A stretch of 60,429 bases of DNA from a virus. Shown here in pieces: positions 1 to 6,137 of this stretch. Position 1 is the stretch's first letter. Each line of letters opens with the position of its first letter. The translations under genes and the position numbers were made by a program. The stretch is from the IMG/VR virus record IMGVR_UViG_3300045996_001806, positions 1 through 60,429 of that record, one strand, 5' to 3'. The notes below the pieces were generated by a model. It was not told the origin of the DNA. It saw nothing but the letters and a program-made list of their open reading frames with translations, and ran no database searches.

Positions 1-630
1 GCCCGCGTTTACTTGTCCGGACGAGTCGGGACAGGTGCGGACGGGTCATGTCCCGGGGCATATGCCTACGTGGCCCCGTTTACCTGTCCCCCCCTGTAAG
101 GGGGGCAGGTGCGGGACGGGTGCCACCCTCGAGGGCGGGGGAGGTGTCCCGTAGGCGGGACAGGTGGAAGGGCGGAAGGGCCGCGCCCGGATTCACTCTC
201 GCCCCCCTCGCGCGATTCCATGCCGCGGGCAGGTGCGGACCCCTGTCGCCCCTCGAGCGGCGGAGCGGGCCACGTACCGCGGCACGGGGCACGGGGGCAC
301 GGGCCGCCCGTGGCGGGGCACGGCGGGGCCAGGGCGGGCATGTGGCAGGGCGGGCGGGTCGACGGGTGGCGGGGCCGCGGCCGCCGTCCGGACTCAGTGC
401 CCCCGGGGCAGGGCCGAAACCGGGGCGCGACCCCCCGCTCACCGTAAGAAAAAACCCAACCCTGGGAGTCCTCGCGGCCCCAGATCTGTCACCATGCTGC
501 CCATGCCCGGCCTCGAGCCTCATTGCGAACCCTCGTCCGCGGCGCTCGAGCTCCATCGGTCGCGACCACAGGGTGCGCCGACGCCGAGGCCTGCACAAGG
601 TCTACGGACAGGCCGGACAGGTGTTCGCCA
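1..630. repeat. GC-rich left-end region with iterated CCTGTCC/GGACAGG motifs and hairpins
   Basis: No convincing gene is seen here: open frames exist on both strands, but their translations are Arg/Gly/Pro-rich composition artefacts. The motif GTTTACYTGTCC occurs at 7 and 78, and CAGGTGCGG followed by GACGGG or a close variant occurs near 30, 106 and 229. Two clear hairpins are present: 82-110 (ACCTG and a C-run against a G-run and CAGGT) and 145-162 (TGTCCCG, loop TAGG, CGGGACA). The only A-run is at 449-454. The region could hold a packaging site, an origin or a contig-end intergenic space; the sequence alone does not decide. Confidence 0.55.
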
Positions 631-888
631 GTGAGCGACGAGCACATTCGCTCGAGCGGCGGCTTCCTCGTGCCCGAGCTGTACCGCGAGCAGGTCGCCG
701 GTCAGATCCGCGATTCCCTGCCGACCTTCGAGGCGGCCCGAGGCGGCTTCGACTGGAACCGCGAGCCCGGAGCGCCTCCGTCCCGCTGGCAAAAGCGGAA
801 GTGGCGCTGGAGCGCGCGGCTGAACGCTCGTCGGCAGCGGCTGGCTCTGCGCATCGCGCCCTGGCTCGAGCGCGACCCCTGGGAGTGA
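631..888 (+). CDS. small basic protein of unknown function
   Basis: An 85-residue protein read from GTG. I prefer this start to longer in-frame ones because the upstream translation has no protein-like character. The C-terminal half is strongly basic and rich in Trp and Arg (KRKWRWSARLNARRQR), which suggests nucleic-acid contact, but no known domain is recognised. It is the first gene of a rightward run of small early-type genes. Function unknown. Confidence 0.55.
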   Translation: MSDEHIRSSGGFLVPELYREQVAGQIRDSLPTFEAARGGFDWNREPGAPPSRWQKRKWRWSARLNARRQRLALRIAPWLERDPWE

Positions 889-892
889 GCTC

Positions 893-1144
893 GTGGCGCT
901 TGTGCGACTGCCGACCAGGCTGCGAACATCCCCGGCCGTGACGTTCAGGCCCGAGCAGGAAGCGCAGGTGCGTGCGATCGTTCGCGAGGAGATCGCTTCT
1001 CTCGCCGGCAAGGCTCTTCGCCGCACGCAGGACCTCGAGTTCTCCCGTTCGCCGGAGCGCAACCTGGCCCTCGAGGTCGCCAACGAGCAGGCCGCGCAAC
1101 TGTGGGGCGAGGTGCTCGCCGAGTACCGCCGCGAAGAGTCCTGA
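893..1144 (+). CDS. small helical protein of unknown function
   Basis: An 83-residue protein starting with GTG four bases after the previous stop and ending in TGA that overlaps the next ATG (ATGA). It is predicted to be mostly helical, with alternating charged and hydrophobic residues from about residue 18 on (RPEQEAQVRAIVREEIASL). No family is recognised. The overlap places it in one translational unit with its neighbours. Confidence 0.6.
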   Translation: MALVRLPTRLRTSPAVTFRPEQEAQVRAIVREEIASLAGKALRRTQDLEFSRSPERNLALEVANEQAAQLWGEVLAEYRREES

Positions 1145-1383
1145 TGCATGGCACCCGCGTGGAGATGTGGGAGGAGCTGTTCGCCACACCCGGCGCGTAC
1201 ATGCGCAAGGCCGACGGCACGTGGATGGCGAACACGCCGAACGGTCATCTGGGCAGCCTCGGCAAGCACGACGTCGAGGAGCACGAGGACGGGACGATCA
1301 CGGTCTCGCCGTCGATCCTCGTCAGCGATCACACCGGCGAGCTCTACCACGGGTTCCTGAAGCGCGGAGTCTGGGATCCGTAG
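1144..1383 (+). CDS. DUF6527-like small protein
   Basis: A 79-residue protein whose ATG overlaps the previous stop. The middle and end carry the pattern of small phage proteins related to DUF6527: a GHLGSLGKH segment, then TITVSPSIL and the closing ELYHGFLKRGVW. In that family the pattern is usually H-x-W, then T-x-SPSI, then WHGyl-x-x-GvW. The biochemical role of the family is unknown. The assignment rests on motif likeness only. Confidence 0.6.
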   Translation: MHGTRVEMWEELFATPGAYMRKADGTWMANTPNGHLGSLGKHDVEEHEDGTITVSPSILVSDHTGELYHGFLKRGVWDP

Positions 1384-1400
1384 TGGCCTTCGTCCAGTGC

Positions 1401-1429
1401 TTGACATAGCGCCCGGATCTTCGTATCGT
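1401..1429 (+). promoter_or_regulatory. sigma-A-type promoter, near-leaderless
   Basis: TTGACA at 1401-1406, a 17-base spacer and TATCGT at 1424-1429. Transcription would begin at about 1436, only a few bases before the ATG at 1441, so the mRNA would be nearly leaderless. The same arrangement recurs at 42441 and 49795. Confidence 0.7.
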
Positions 1430-1440
1430 CCGCGACGACG

Positions 1441-1719
1441 ATGGCGCTAGACGACGGAAACGTCACCCTCTCTGAGATCTCGCTCGAGCTGCGCGGGCCT
1501 CTGGTCGCCTCCCCGCCTTCCGGCGTGAGCGAAGCCGAGCTCGAGTCGAGCGTCCGCACGATGGCTCGCGGTGGGATCGAGGGCGCGATCAACGCGGTCA
1601 ACATGGTTCTGCCCGCAGGCTACGAGTTGCGCTTCGCGCGCACCGAGTCTGCCGAGTGGCCTGTCCCTGCCGATTCGGTCTCGGTCGAGACCGTGCGCGA
1701 GGAGCTCGAGCGCGGGTGA
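1441..1719 (+). CDS. hypothetical protein behind a leaderless promoter
   Basis: A 92-residue protein. The ATG lies about 12 bases after a consensus-like -10 box, so it is probably translated from a leaderless message. The sequence mixes acidic and hydrophobic residues (IEGAINAVNMVLPAGYELRF) with no recognised domain; an acidic C-terminal helix ends in EELERG. The stop overlaps the GTG of the next gene. Confidence 0.65.
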   Translation: MALDDGNVTLSEISLELRGPLVASPPSGVSEAELESSVRTMARGGIEGAINAVNMVLPAGYELRFARTESAEWPVPADSVSVETVREELERG

Positions 1720-1958
1720 GTGGCCAGGTCCTTACCGACAGCTCAGTCGGCTACGGCGGCGACCCGCGCAATCCCCGCATTCGCGTCGAGCGCCTCGGCT
1801 TCGGGCGCTATCGCTACGAGGCCTGGGCCGACGGCGTTCGCCGCGGTGCCGGCCGGGCGCCGAGGAAGAACTGGGCGCACCGCCAGGCCCTGTGCGCGAT
1901 CGAGTGCCTGGGGATCCACACCGGCTCGGATCTGCGCTGGTGGAGATGGGTCCTCTGA
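1716..1958 (+). CDS. small basic hypothetical protein
   Basis: An 80-residue protein starting at GTG in a GTGA overlap with the previous gene. It is rich in Tyr, Trp and Arg; the segment RIRVERLGFGRYRYEAWADG resembles a beta-sheet mini-domain, and the C-terminus is Trp-rich (LRWWRWVL). No family is recognised. Translational coupling with both neighbours supports its reality. Confidence 0.55.
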   Translation: MSGQVLTDSSVGYGGDPRNPRIRVERLGFGRYRYEAWADGVRRGAGRAPRKNWAHRQALCAIECLGIHTGSDLRWWRWVL

Positions 1959-2050
1959 TGGGCGGCCTGCTCGCCGACGGGATCTACCTCTCGAGCGGAG
2001 CGATCGTGCTCATCATCGCCGTGATCCTCGTGATCTGGCTTCTGCGATGA
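1958..2050 (+). CDS. single-helix membrane peptide
   Basis: A 30-residue peptide consisting almost entirely of one hydrophobic helix (IVLIIAVILVIWLLR) behind a short polar N-terminus. An in-frame ATG at 1946 would add four residues. The start overlaps the previous TGA, and the stop overlaps the next ATG. It is likely inserted in the cytoplasmic membrane; its role is unknown. Confidence 0.55.
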   Translation: MGGLLADGIYLSSGAIVLIIAVILVIWLLR

Positions 2051-2418
2051 CGAGCGCCGTGGCGACGCCACAGCAGCACTGGCTCGTCGTGCTCACGATC
2101 GACAAAGAGCCGATCCGCGGTCTCATCGAGGGCGTCGTGCCGGCGGTCTACAAGCCGACCAGCGAGGCGCGCTGGTGCATGGTCAAGGCCGAGACCAAGG
2201 CGCGAGCGGTCGCGCTGGCCGAGGAGTCCTTCCGCCCCGAGCTCGCCGACGACGAATCGGTGTCCGCGGTCTCGGTCTCTGCGTGGTGCGAGTCCGAGGT
2301 CCTCGACGAGGCGGAGAAGCGCACGGATGTCCTGCGCGCGGTCGTCGCCGACTTCGACCGGCGCCGCTCGACGCGCTGGGGGCGCTTCCTGCTCTGGCTG
2401 CTGCGGAAGACCACGTGA
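2047..2418 (+). CDS. hypothetical protein
   Basis: A 123-residue protein in an ATGA overlap. It has a beta-rich start (HWLVVLTIDKEPIRG), a central alpha/beta part and a basic amphipathic C-terminal helix (RRSTRWGRFLLWLLRKTT) that could touch the membrane or nucleic acid. No domain is recognised. It lies between two single-helix membrane peptides, so a membrane-associated role is possible. Confidence 0.6.
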   Translation: MTSAVATPQQHWLVVLTIDKEPIRGLIEGVVPAVYKPTSEARWCMVKAETKARAVALAEESFRPELADDESVSAVSVSAWCESEVLDEAEKRTDVLRAVVADFDRRRSTRWGRFLLWLLRKTT

Positions 2419-2507
2419 TCGTCTGGGTCGCGAGCTTCGCCGGCGTCTACCTCGCGAGTCTCTGGTGGCTCGTCTACTGCGATCGCCAACGTGGCGAGAG
2501 GACGTGA
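2415..2507 (+). CDS. single-helix membrane peptide
   Basis: A 30-residue peptide from GTG overlapping the previous stop (GTGA). Residues 2-21 form one hydrophobic helix (IVWVASFAGVYLASLWWLVY), followed by a basic tail. It is probably a small inner-membrane protein. No further function can be read. Confidence 0.5.
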   Translation: MIVWVASFAGVYLASLWWLVYCDRQRGERT

Positions 2508-2530
2508 ACCGACGCATGTGGGAGGATCCG

Positions 2531-2779
2531 ATGAACCACAACCAGAAGGGGGATCACGATGCGCAAGCGCATCCTCGCGACGATCTTCGTGGCAGCGGTT
2601 CTGAGCGCGACAGCGGCTCAGGCTCAGAACGTCAAGACGTTCAAGGTGCAGCCGTACCCCGGCCCGACGGCGTACTCGGCAGGCGTCTCTCTCGCGCAGT
2701 AGACCCCGGCATCGCAGCCGCGCTCGACTCTGTGGCACGAGCGCGGCTCGAGCGGGCGTGGGAGTTCGAGCTGCGATGA
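2531..2779 (+). CDS. overlapping reading frame around the signal-peptide gene (alternative or nested gene)
   Basis: An 82-codon frame with ATG at 2531 behind a good ribosome site (GGGAGG at 2519-2524). Its first part is polar and unstructured and overlaps the signal-peptide gene in another frame. Its last 26 residues (GIAAALDSVARARLERAW) look like a real helix and extend past the inner gene. Either the two genes are nested, or the tail belongs to a small gene with a non-standard start (GTA at 2699). Confidence 0.35.
   Translation: MNHNQKGDHDAQAHPRDDLRGSGSERDSGSGSERQDVQGAAVPRPDGVLGRRLSRAVDPGIAAALDSVARARLERAWEFELR
2559..2702 (+). CDS. secreted microprotein with signal peptide
   Basis: A 47-residue protein. 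Residues 1-22 are a textbook Sec signal peptide: MRKR, a hydrophobic core (ILATIFVAAVLSATA) and an AQA cleavage site. Mature length would be about 24 residues (begins QNVKTFK). A ribosome site (AGAAGGGGG) lies just upstream. Export of such a small phage peptide suggests action at the cell wall or on another phage, but there is no direct evidence. It is nested inside another open frame. Confidence 0.6.
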   Translation: MRKRILATIFVAAVLSATAAQAQNVKTFKVQPYPGPTAYSAGVSLAQ

Positions 2780-2780
2780 C

Positions 2781-2864
2781 CTGGCGATTCCCGGCGTCTT
2801 CGTCGCCTGCATCGCGCTGGTCGCCCCCTTCCTGGGTGCGCTGACCTTCGGGAGATGGGAATGA
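2781..2864 (+). CDS. single-helix membrane peptide, apparent CTG start
   Basis: Twenty-seven codons forming one hydrophobic helix (AIPGVFVACIALVAPFLGAL) with a short FGRWE tail. The stop overlaps the next ATG in the usual ATGA junction, which supports translation. No ATG, GTG or TTG lies in frame after the previous in-frame stop; CTG at 2781, right behind the preceding gene's TGA, is the best candidate start. Confidence 0.4.
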   Translation: MAIPGVFVACIALVAPFLGALTFGRWE

Positions 2865-3046
2865 GCGCATCCGAGAAGCTGAAGGCGCTGGACGGCGAAG
2901 TCGAGTGGCGTGTGCTCCGCGAGCAGATCGTGGCGGTGGTGGAGGCGGCGCAAGACCTCGCTGCTTATGCTCACGACAGCGACAATACGGAGAAGGCTGA
3001 GCGGGTGGACGCCGCCCTCGCTGCTCTCGACGAGGCGCTGTCGTGA
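2861..3046 (+). CDS. small helical protein
   Basis: A 61-residue protein of alternating charged and hydrophobic residues, probably two helices (EWRVLREQIVAVVEAAQDL and AERVDAALAALDEAL). ATG 2861 is preferred over 2855 because of the ATGA junction and the better distance to GGGAG. The stop overlaps the next GTG. No family is recognised. Confidence 0.6.
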   Translation: MSASEKLKALDGEVEWRVLREQIVAVVEAAQDLAAYAHDSDNTEKAERVDAALAALDEALS

Positions 3047-3357
3047 GCCACGGAGCACCCGGATACCACTCGATGTCACCTGACCGCGCCCCGATGTCGC
3101 CGCCACCTGAGAACGACCCCCGCCTCGAAGCGATGGGCGACACGCCTAGATTCCTACTGGCTTACCATCCCGCCAGCGGGAAGATGTCTCGTGCTGAGGT
3201 CATCGACATCGCTCGCGATTATCTGGCCGACTTGGACGATGTACCTGACGAGGACTTCAAGGTCGTCTCGTCGCTACACCTACCTGCCGACGATCAGGTC
3301 TACGTCTTTGACGTGGCGCTCATCACTGACCTTTCGGGCGAACTGAGGCTGCGATGA
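3043..3357 (+). CDS. hypothetical protein with LGDTP-type N-terminal tag
   Basis: A 104-residue protein from GTG (GTGA overlap). Residues 26-35 read DPRLEAMGDT, almost the same as the start of the next protein (DERLTALGDT). The rest is a small alpha/beta domain (VIDIARDYLADLDDVPDEDF, then VYVFDVALITD). No function is recognised. The shared tag suggests local duplication or a common partner. Confidence 0.6.
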   Translation: MSHGAPGYHSMSPDRAPMSPPPENDPRLEAMGDTPRFLLAYHPASGKMSRAEVIDIARDYLADLDDVPDEDFKVVSSLHLPADDQVYVFDVALITDLSGELRLR

Positions 3358-3551
3358 ATGACGAACGCCTCACAGCCCTGGGCGACACGCCTGGTTCTGA
3401 CGGCTGTGGGTGTACGCGGGTGATGCTGGAGCAGGAGCGCGACTGGCAGCGTACTCGCGGTGAAGCTTACGACGATCTCGTCGTTCTCGGTCGCTGCCCG
3501 CATGGTGTTGATCTCGACCGCGAGTTCTGCCCGAAGGGGTGTCGTGTGTGA
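3354..3551 (+). CDS. small Cys-rich protein with LGDTP-type N-terminus
   Basis: A 65-residue protein in an ATGA overlap. After the DERLTALGDTP start it carries CGC near residue 18 and later C-x-x-H and C-x-x-x-C groups, so a small zinc site is possible. It shares its first ten residues in pattern with the preceding gene product. Function unknown. Confidence 0.6.
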   Translation: MNDERLTALGDTPGSDGCGCTRVMLEQERDWQRTRGEAYDDLVVLGRCPHGVDLDREFCPKGCRV

Positions 3552-4219
3552 CTGAGCCACCCAACACCGAGGCGCTGACGGAGGGGGAGGCTGTGTCGAG
3601 GCGTAAAGTCGCCGGGCTGTCCCCCTCCGTGAGCGTCGAGGCTGCGCTGGCGACGGTGCGGGAGGATTTACTCGGCCACCGCAAGCTCGCGCGGCAGCTA
3701 TTCCAGATGATCCCGCGTGAGGTTTGGCGCGACCACGGCGGTGACGACGGGCAGGGCCACTATGAGGGCGAGTACCACGCGGAGCAGATCGAGCAGAGCC
3801 TCGTCGGGGACGACCTGCCCTCGGTCGCCGCCCTCGACGCCATCGCCTCCGAGCTAGAGCGGCAGCGGCGTGAGTGCGAGATGTTGACGGCCGAGAAGTC
3901 GGGGCAGAACGAGATCACCCGCCGTGAGATCGACCGCGCCGAGGCAGCCGAGGCCGAGCTAGAGCGAGTGCGCGAACGACTCGACGCTGAACAGAAGGAG
4001 CATGGCGAGACGCTGGCCGAGCTAGAGCGGGTGCGAGCGGAGCGGGATGGCGCTGAACTGATGCTGCGGGACGTACGCCGCGACTTGCAGGCCCACCTCG
4101 ACAGGGCGGTGGGGGCGCTGCGGGAGATCGCGGGGCCGTTCGGGGCGGAGTGGCCGGACGCTCAGGATCGCGCCCGCGCTGCCCTGGCCGAGATCGAGGA
4201 GTCCGATGTACCGCGGTGA
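3548..4219 (+). CDS. coiled-coil protein
   Basis: A 223-residue protein; GTG 3548 is chosen because it makes the usual GTGA junction. Residues about 1-80 are globular (LARQLFQMIPREVWRDHGG), and about 85-190 are a long charged coiled coil (EAELERVRERLDAEQKEHGE). It ends in a helical AALAEIEE stretch and overlaps the next gene by 14 bases. No family is recognised; a scaffold or oligomerising role is plausible. Confidence 0.65.
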   Translation: MTEPPNTEALTEGEAVSRRKVAGLSPSVSVEAALATVREDLLGHRKLARQLFQMIPREVWRDHGGDDGQGHYEGEYHAEQIEQSLVGDDLPSVAALDAIASELERQRRECEMLTAEKSGQNEITRREIDRAEAAEAELERVRERLDAEQKEHGETLAELERVRAERDGAELMLRDVRRDLQAHLDRAVGALREIAGPFGAEWPDAQDRARAALAEIEESDVPR

Positions 4220-4406
4220 GGTTTGCGAGGACTGCGGCTTTCCGGTGGCGTTCTTCGTGAGCTCGTACTGGACGGCTCCTGACGAGTTGTGGCTCGCGGT
4301 CATGGGCACGGACGCGGGGATTCTCTGTCCGCCATGCTTCACCGGCAGGGCGAGGGACCAGGGCAAGTATGTGTCGTGGCGGGCCGAGATCGAGGAGTCC
4401 GGGTGA
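4206..4406 (+). CDS. zinc-ribbon protein
   Basis: A 66-residue protein with two Cys pairs: C-x-x-C at the start (VCEDCG) and C-x-x-C near residue 41 (LCPPCF). This is a classic zinc ribbon around a hydrophobic beta core. Proteins of this size in actinophages have no assigned role. The stop overlaps the next GTG. Confidence 0.65.
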   Translation: MYRGEVCEDCGFPVAFFVSSYWTAPDELWLAVMGTDAGILCPPCFTGRARDQGKYVSWRAEIEESG

Positions 4407-4525
4407 CATCCGCCCCCCTCACGATTCTGCACTCCGTGCGCTGGAACCTGGCGAAGATCATCGCGCTGCTTGCCTGCGTGGTCTTCTGGGTGATCGTGCT
4501 CGAGCTCGCGTTTCGGGTCTTCTGA
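4403..4525 (+). CDS. single-helix membrane peptide
   Basis: A 40-residue peptide (GTG, GTGA overlap) with a hydrophobic helix at about residues 18-36 (KIIALLACVVFWVIVLELAF). Orientation cannot be fixed. It is one of four such peptides between 1958 and 4641, which hints at a membrane-directed group of early genes. Confidence 0.5.
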   Translation: MTSAPLTILHSVRWNLAKIIALLACVVFWVIVLELAFRVF

Positions 4526-4641
4526 TGGATCTCTCCAACCCCATGATCTTCCTCTCGGCGTGCTGCGCCGGGATTCCGCTGCTCGTCGGCTGGGTCAAGC
4601 TCAAGATCTGGGACCTGCGCCGCGAGCGCGGCCTGCCGTGA
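4525..4641 (+). CDS. single-helix membrane peptide
   Basis: A 38-residue peptide directly following the previous stop (TGATG). Residues 6-27 are hydrophobic (PMIFLSACCAGIPLLVGWV), followed by a basic cytoplasmic-type tail (KIWDLRRERG). Likely a small membrane protein; function unknown. Confidence 0.5.
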   Translation: MDLSNPMIFLSACCAGIPLLVGWVKLKIWDLRRERGLP

Positions 4642-5201
4642 TCCCGACGATCACCTGGCACCTGCCGCGCCCGCCGAAGTCGCGCTATCGCGGCGGCTTC
4701 CCGCTCCACTTCGAGGACAACCTGATCCAGCTACTCGGCTACCCCGAGCAGATCCTCCAGCCCTTCGGCGGGCGCGCCGAGCACGGGATTCGCGTCGACC
4801 TCGACCCGCTGACCGAACCCGATGTCGTGGCCGACGCGCACGAGCTCCCCTTCGCCGACGAGTCCTTCGACTGCGTGATCCTCGACCCGCCCTACTCCGA
4901 CGAGGAGGCGCTCGAGTTGTACGGGATCACCCGGCGCCTCGAGCCGGCGAAGTTCGTCGCCGAGGCCGTGCGCGTGCTTCGCCCCGGCGGCGATCTCGTC
5001 ATCTACACAGACCGCGAGCCTCGCCGCCCACCGCGCTGCAATCATCGCTGCCGGATCATGGTCACGCTTCGCCCCGGGCACTCACCGCGGGTGTGCATGG
5101 TCTTCCAGAAGCGAAAGCCCGGGATGCCGTTCTACGGGTCCGAGGCTGGCGAGGAGTTGCCGGACGCCGAGCCTTCTGTCATCCTCGGGGCCGCGCCGTA
5201 G
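4638..5201 (+). CDS. class I SAM-dependent methyltransferase with DPPY motif
   Basis: A 187-residue protein from GTG (GTGA overlap). The catalytic signature DPPY is at residues 83-86 after a hydrophobic strand (CVILDPPY), and a typical AVRVLRPGG strand-helix follows at about 117. DPPY is the motif IV of amino-methylating enzymes (N6-adenine or N4-cytosine DNA methyltransferases), but the protein is short and the target domain is small, so an RNA or nucleotide substrate is not excluded. The stop codon lies inside the downstream tRNA. Confidence 0.7.
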   Translation: MIPTITWHLPRPPKSRYRGGFPLHFEDNLIQLLGYPEQILQPFGGRAEHGIRVDLDPLTEPDVVADAHELPFADESFDCVILDPPYSDEEALELYGITRRLEPAKFVAEAVRVLRPGGDLVIYTDREPRRPPRCNHRCRIMVTLRPGHSPRVCMVFQKRKPGMPFYGSEAGEELPDAEPSVILGAAP

Positions 5202-5265
5202 AGCAGTCCGGTAGCTCGCCTGGTTCATTGCCAGGAGGTCGCGGGTTCGAATCCCGCCGGCGCTA
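5192..5265 (+). tRNA. tRNA with CAT anticodon, initiator-like
   Basis: All cloverleaf parts can be drawn: acceptor 5192-5198 with 5258-5264, D-arm GAGC/GCTC, anticodon stem CCTGG/CCAGG with loop TTCATTG, five-base variable loop, T-arm GCGGG-TTCGAAT-CCCGC, discriminator A; no encoded CCA. The anticodon is CAT. Position 1 and 72 form a C:U mismatch, and the D-stem has A11:U24; an unpaired 1:72 and A11:U24 are marks of bacterial initiator tRNA. Against this, the anticodon stem has only two of the three G:C pairs, and position 37 is T. The 5' end overlaps the stop of the methyltransferase gene. Confidence 0.85.
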
Positions 5266-5266
5266 T

Positions 5267-5365
5267 GTGATCCGCCGAATCTACATCCACATCATGCGGC
5301 ACCGTGGCAGGCATGTCCTGGCCGAGGACTGCTGGTGCAAGCCGCGCGTCGAGCGAGTGCCTTGA
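5267..5365 (+). CDS. short Cys/His peptide
   Basis: A 32-residue peptide from GTG one base after the tRNA, or about 23 residues from ATG 5294. It is basic with a RHRGRHVLAEDCWCKPRVERV core; small actinophage proteins with a similar His-rich, CWCxP ending occur, but I do not know their role. The stop is part of the TTGACA box of the next promoter. Confidence 0.45.
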   Translation: MIRRIYIHIMRHRGRHVLAEDCWCKPRVERVP

Positions 5366-5390
5366 CATCGCGCTCGAGATGCCCTAGAGT
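5362..5390 (+). promoter_or_regulatory. sigma-A-type promoter for the terminase operon
   Basis: TTGACA at 5362-5367, exactly 17 bases, then TAGAGT at 5385-5390. It starts a leader of about 125 bases before the small terminase gene. This is the only clear promoter before the morphogenesis genes. Confidence 0.7.
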
Positions 5391-5420
5391 CCCCGACCTG
5401 CTCGAGTAGGTTGATGCGAC

Positions 5421-5477
5421 GCCCTTCGGGGCCTAGCGGACGAAAGAGCAGCCGGCAGGGCCTCCTTCGGGAGGCTC
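5421..5477 (+). promoter_or_regulatory. two UUCG-loop hairpins in the terminase leader
   Basis: GCCC-TTCG-GGGC at 5421-5432 and GCCTCC-TTCG-GGAGGC at 5460-5475 follow the promoter. The second is followed by CTCTCGTCGTTTGT, a weak terminator-like tail. They may attenuate or stabilise the late transcript. There is no clear ribosome site before ATG 5523. Confidence 0.5.
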
Positions 5478-5522
5478 TCGTCGTTTGTGGGGCGCCGATT
5501 CGCACGCTACGCTCGCGCCCAC

Positions 5523-6137
5523 ATGGCCAAGTGGGACTTTCCCTCGGAGGAGCAGCAGGAGCGCTTCCTCGCCGAGATCGCCGACGGGAAGACCCGCCAG
5601 GAGGCCGCGGAGATCGTCGGCTCGAGCTCGACCAAGTTCCGCACGCTGATGAACTCGCAGAAGCCCGAGGGCCTCGCGTTCGCCGCGCGCTACCTGGAGG
5701 TGCTCGAGGAGGTCGGCAAGTCTCCGAGCCCGCTCGCCGGGCGCATCCGCGAGATGGAGGGCGTGCAACTTGCCCACCGCGCGCTCGACGAGTTCATCAT
5801 GCGCGCCCTGGACGCCGAGCGCGGCAAGGCCTCGCCCTCGGGCAACCGGATGCTCTACCAACTCTCCCTGCTCAAGGTCGAGGACTTCAAGCCGCTGCTC
5901 GAGGCCCGGACCCGGCACATCCACGAGGGTGCGGTCGGGATCTACCAGATGCCGCAGATCGACACGGCCAAGTGGTCGCTCGAGCAGCACCGCGAGTTCG
6001 TCGCGCTGCGCAAGCGTCTCTCGGAGCTCGTCGCGCTCGCTCAGCCCGACAGCGCCCAGCCGCCGCGCGAGTTGCCGGTCGGCGCTGACGACATCGAGGG
6101 CGAGGCCGTCGAGATCGAGGACGCGGCGGTCGCCTAG
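5523..6137 (+). CDS. terminase small subunit (probable)
   Basis: A 204-residue protein directly upstream of, and overlapping by one base, the large terminase. Residues about 18-45 form a helix-turn-helix (GKTRQEAAEIVGSSSTKFRT), as expected for the DNA-recognising small subunit that chooses the packaging site. The rest is helical and acidic at the end (DDIEGEAVEIED). ATG 5523 is chosen; GTG 5487 would add a basic stretch unlike the rest. Identification is by position and HTH, not by a diagnostic family motif. Confidence 0.7.
   Translation: MAKWDFPSEEQQERFLAEIADGKTRQEAAEIVGSSSTKFRTLMNSQKPEGLAFAARYLEVLEEVGKSPSPLAGRIREMEGVQLAHRALDEFIMRALDAERGKASPSGNRMLYQLSLLKVEDFKPLLEARTRHIHEGAVGIYQMPQIDTAKWSLEQHREFVALRKRLSELVALAQPDSAQPPRELPVGADDIEGEAVEIEDAAVA

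Noticed and set aside
449-466. Leftward intrinsic terminator (short stem with T6 on the minus strand)
   Set aside because: The stem has only four pairs, and no leftward gene ends here.
48-941. Long plus-strand open frame in the left-end region
   Set aside because: Translation is Arg/Gly/Pro/Ala-rich with no domain and overlaps better-supported small genes; it is a GC-composition artefact.
5224-5230. tRNA-Ile (lysidine type) reading of the CAT anticodon
   Set aside because: Not excluded, but the 1:72 mismatch and A11:U24 pair favour an initiator-like Met tRNA.
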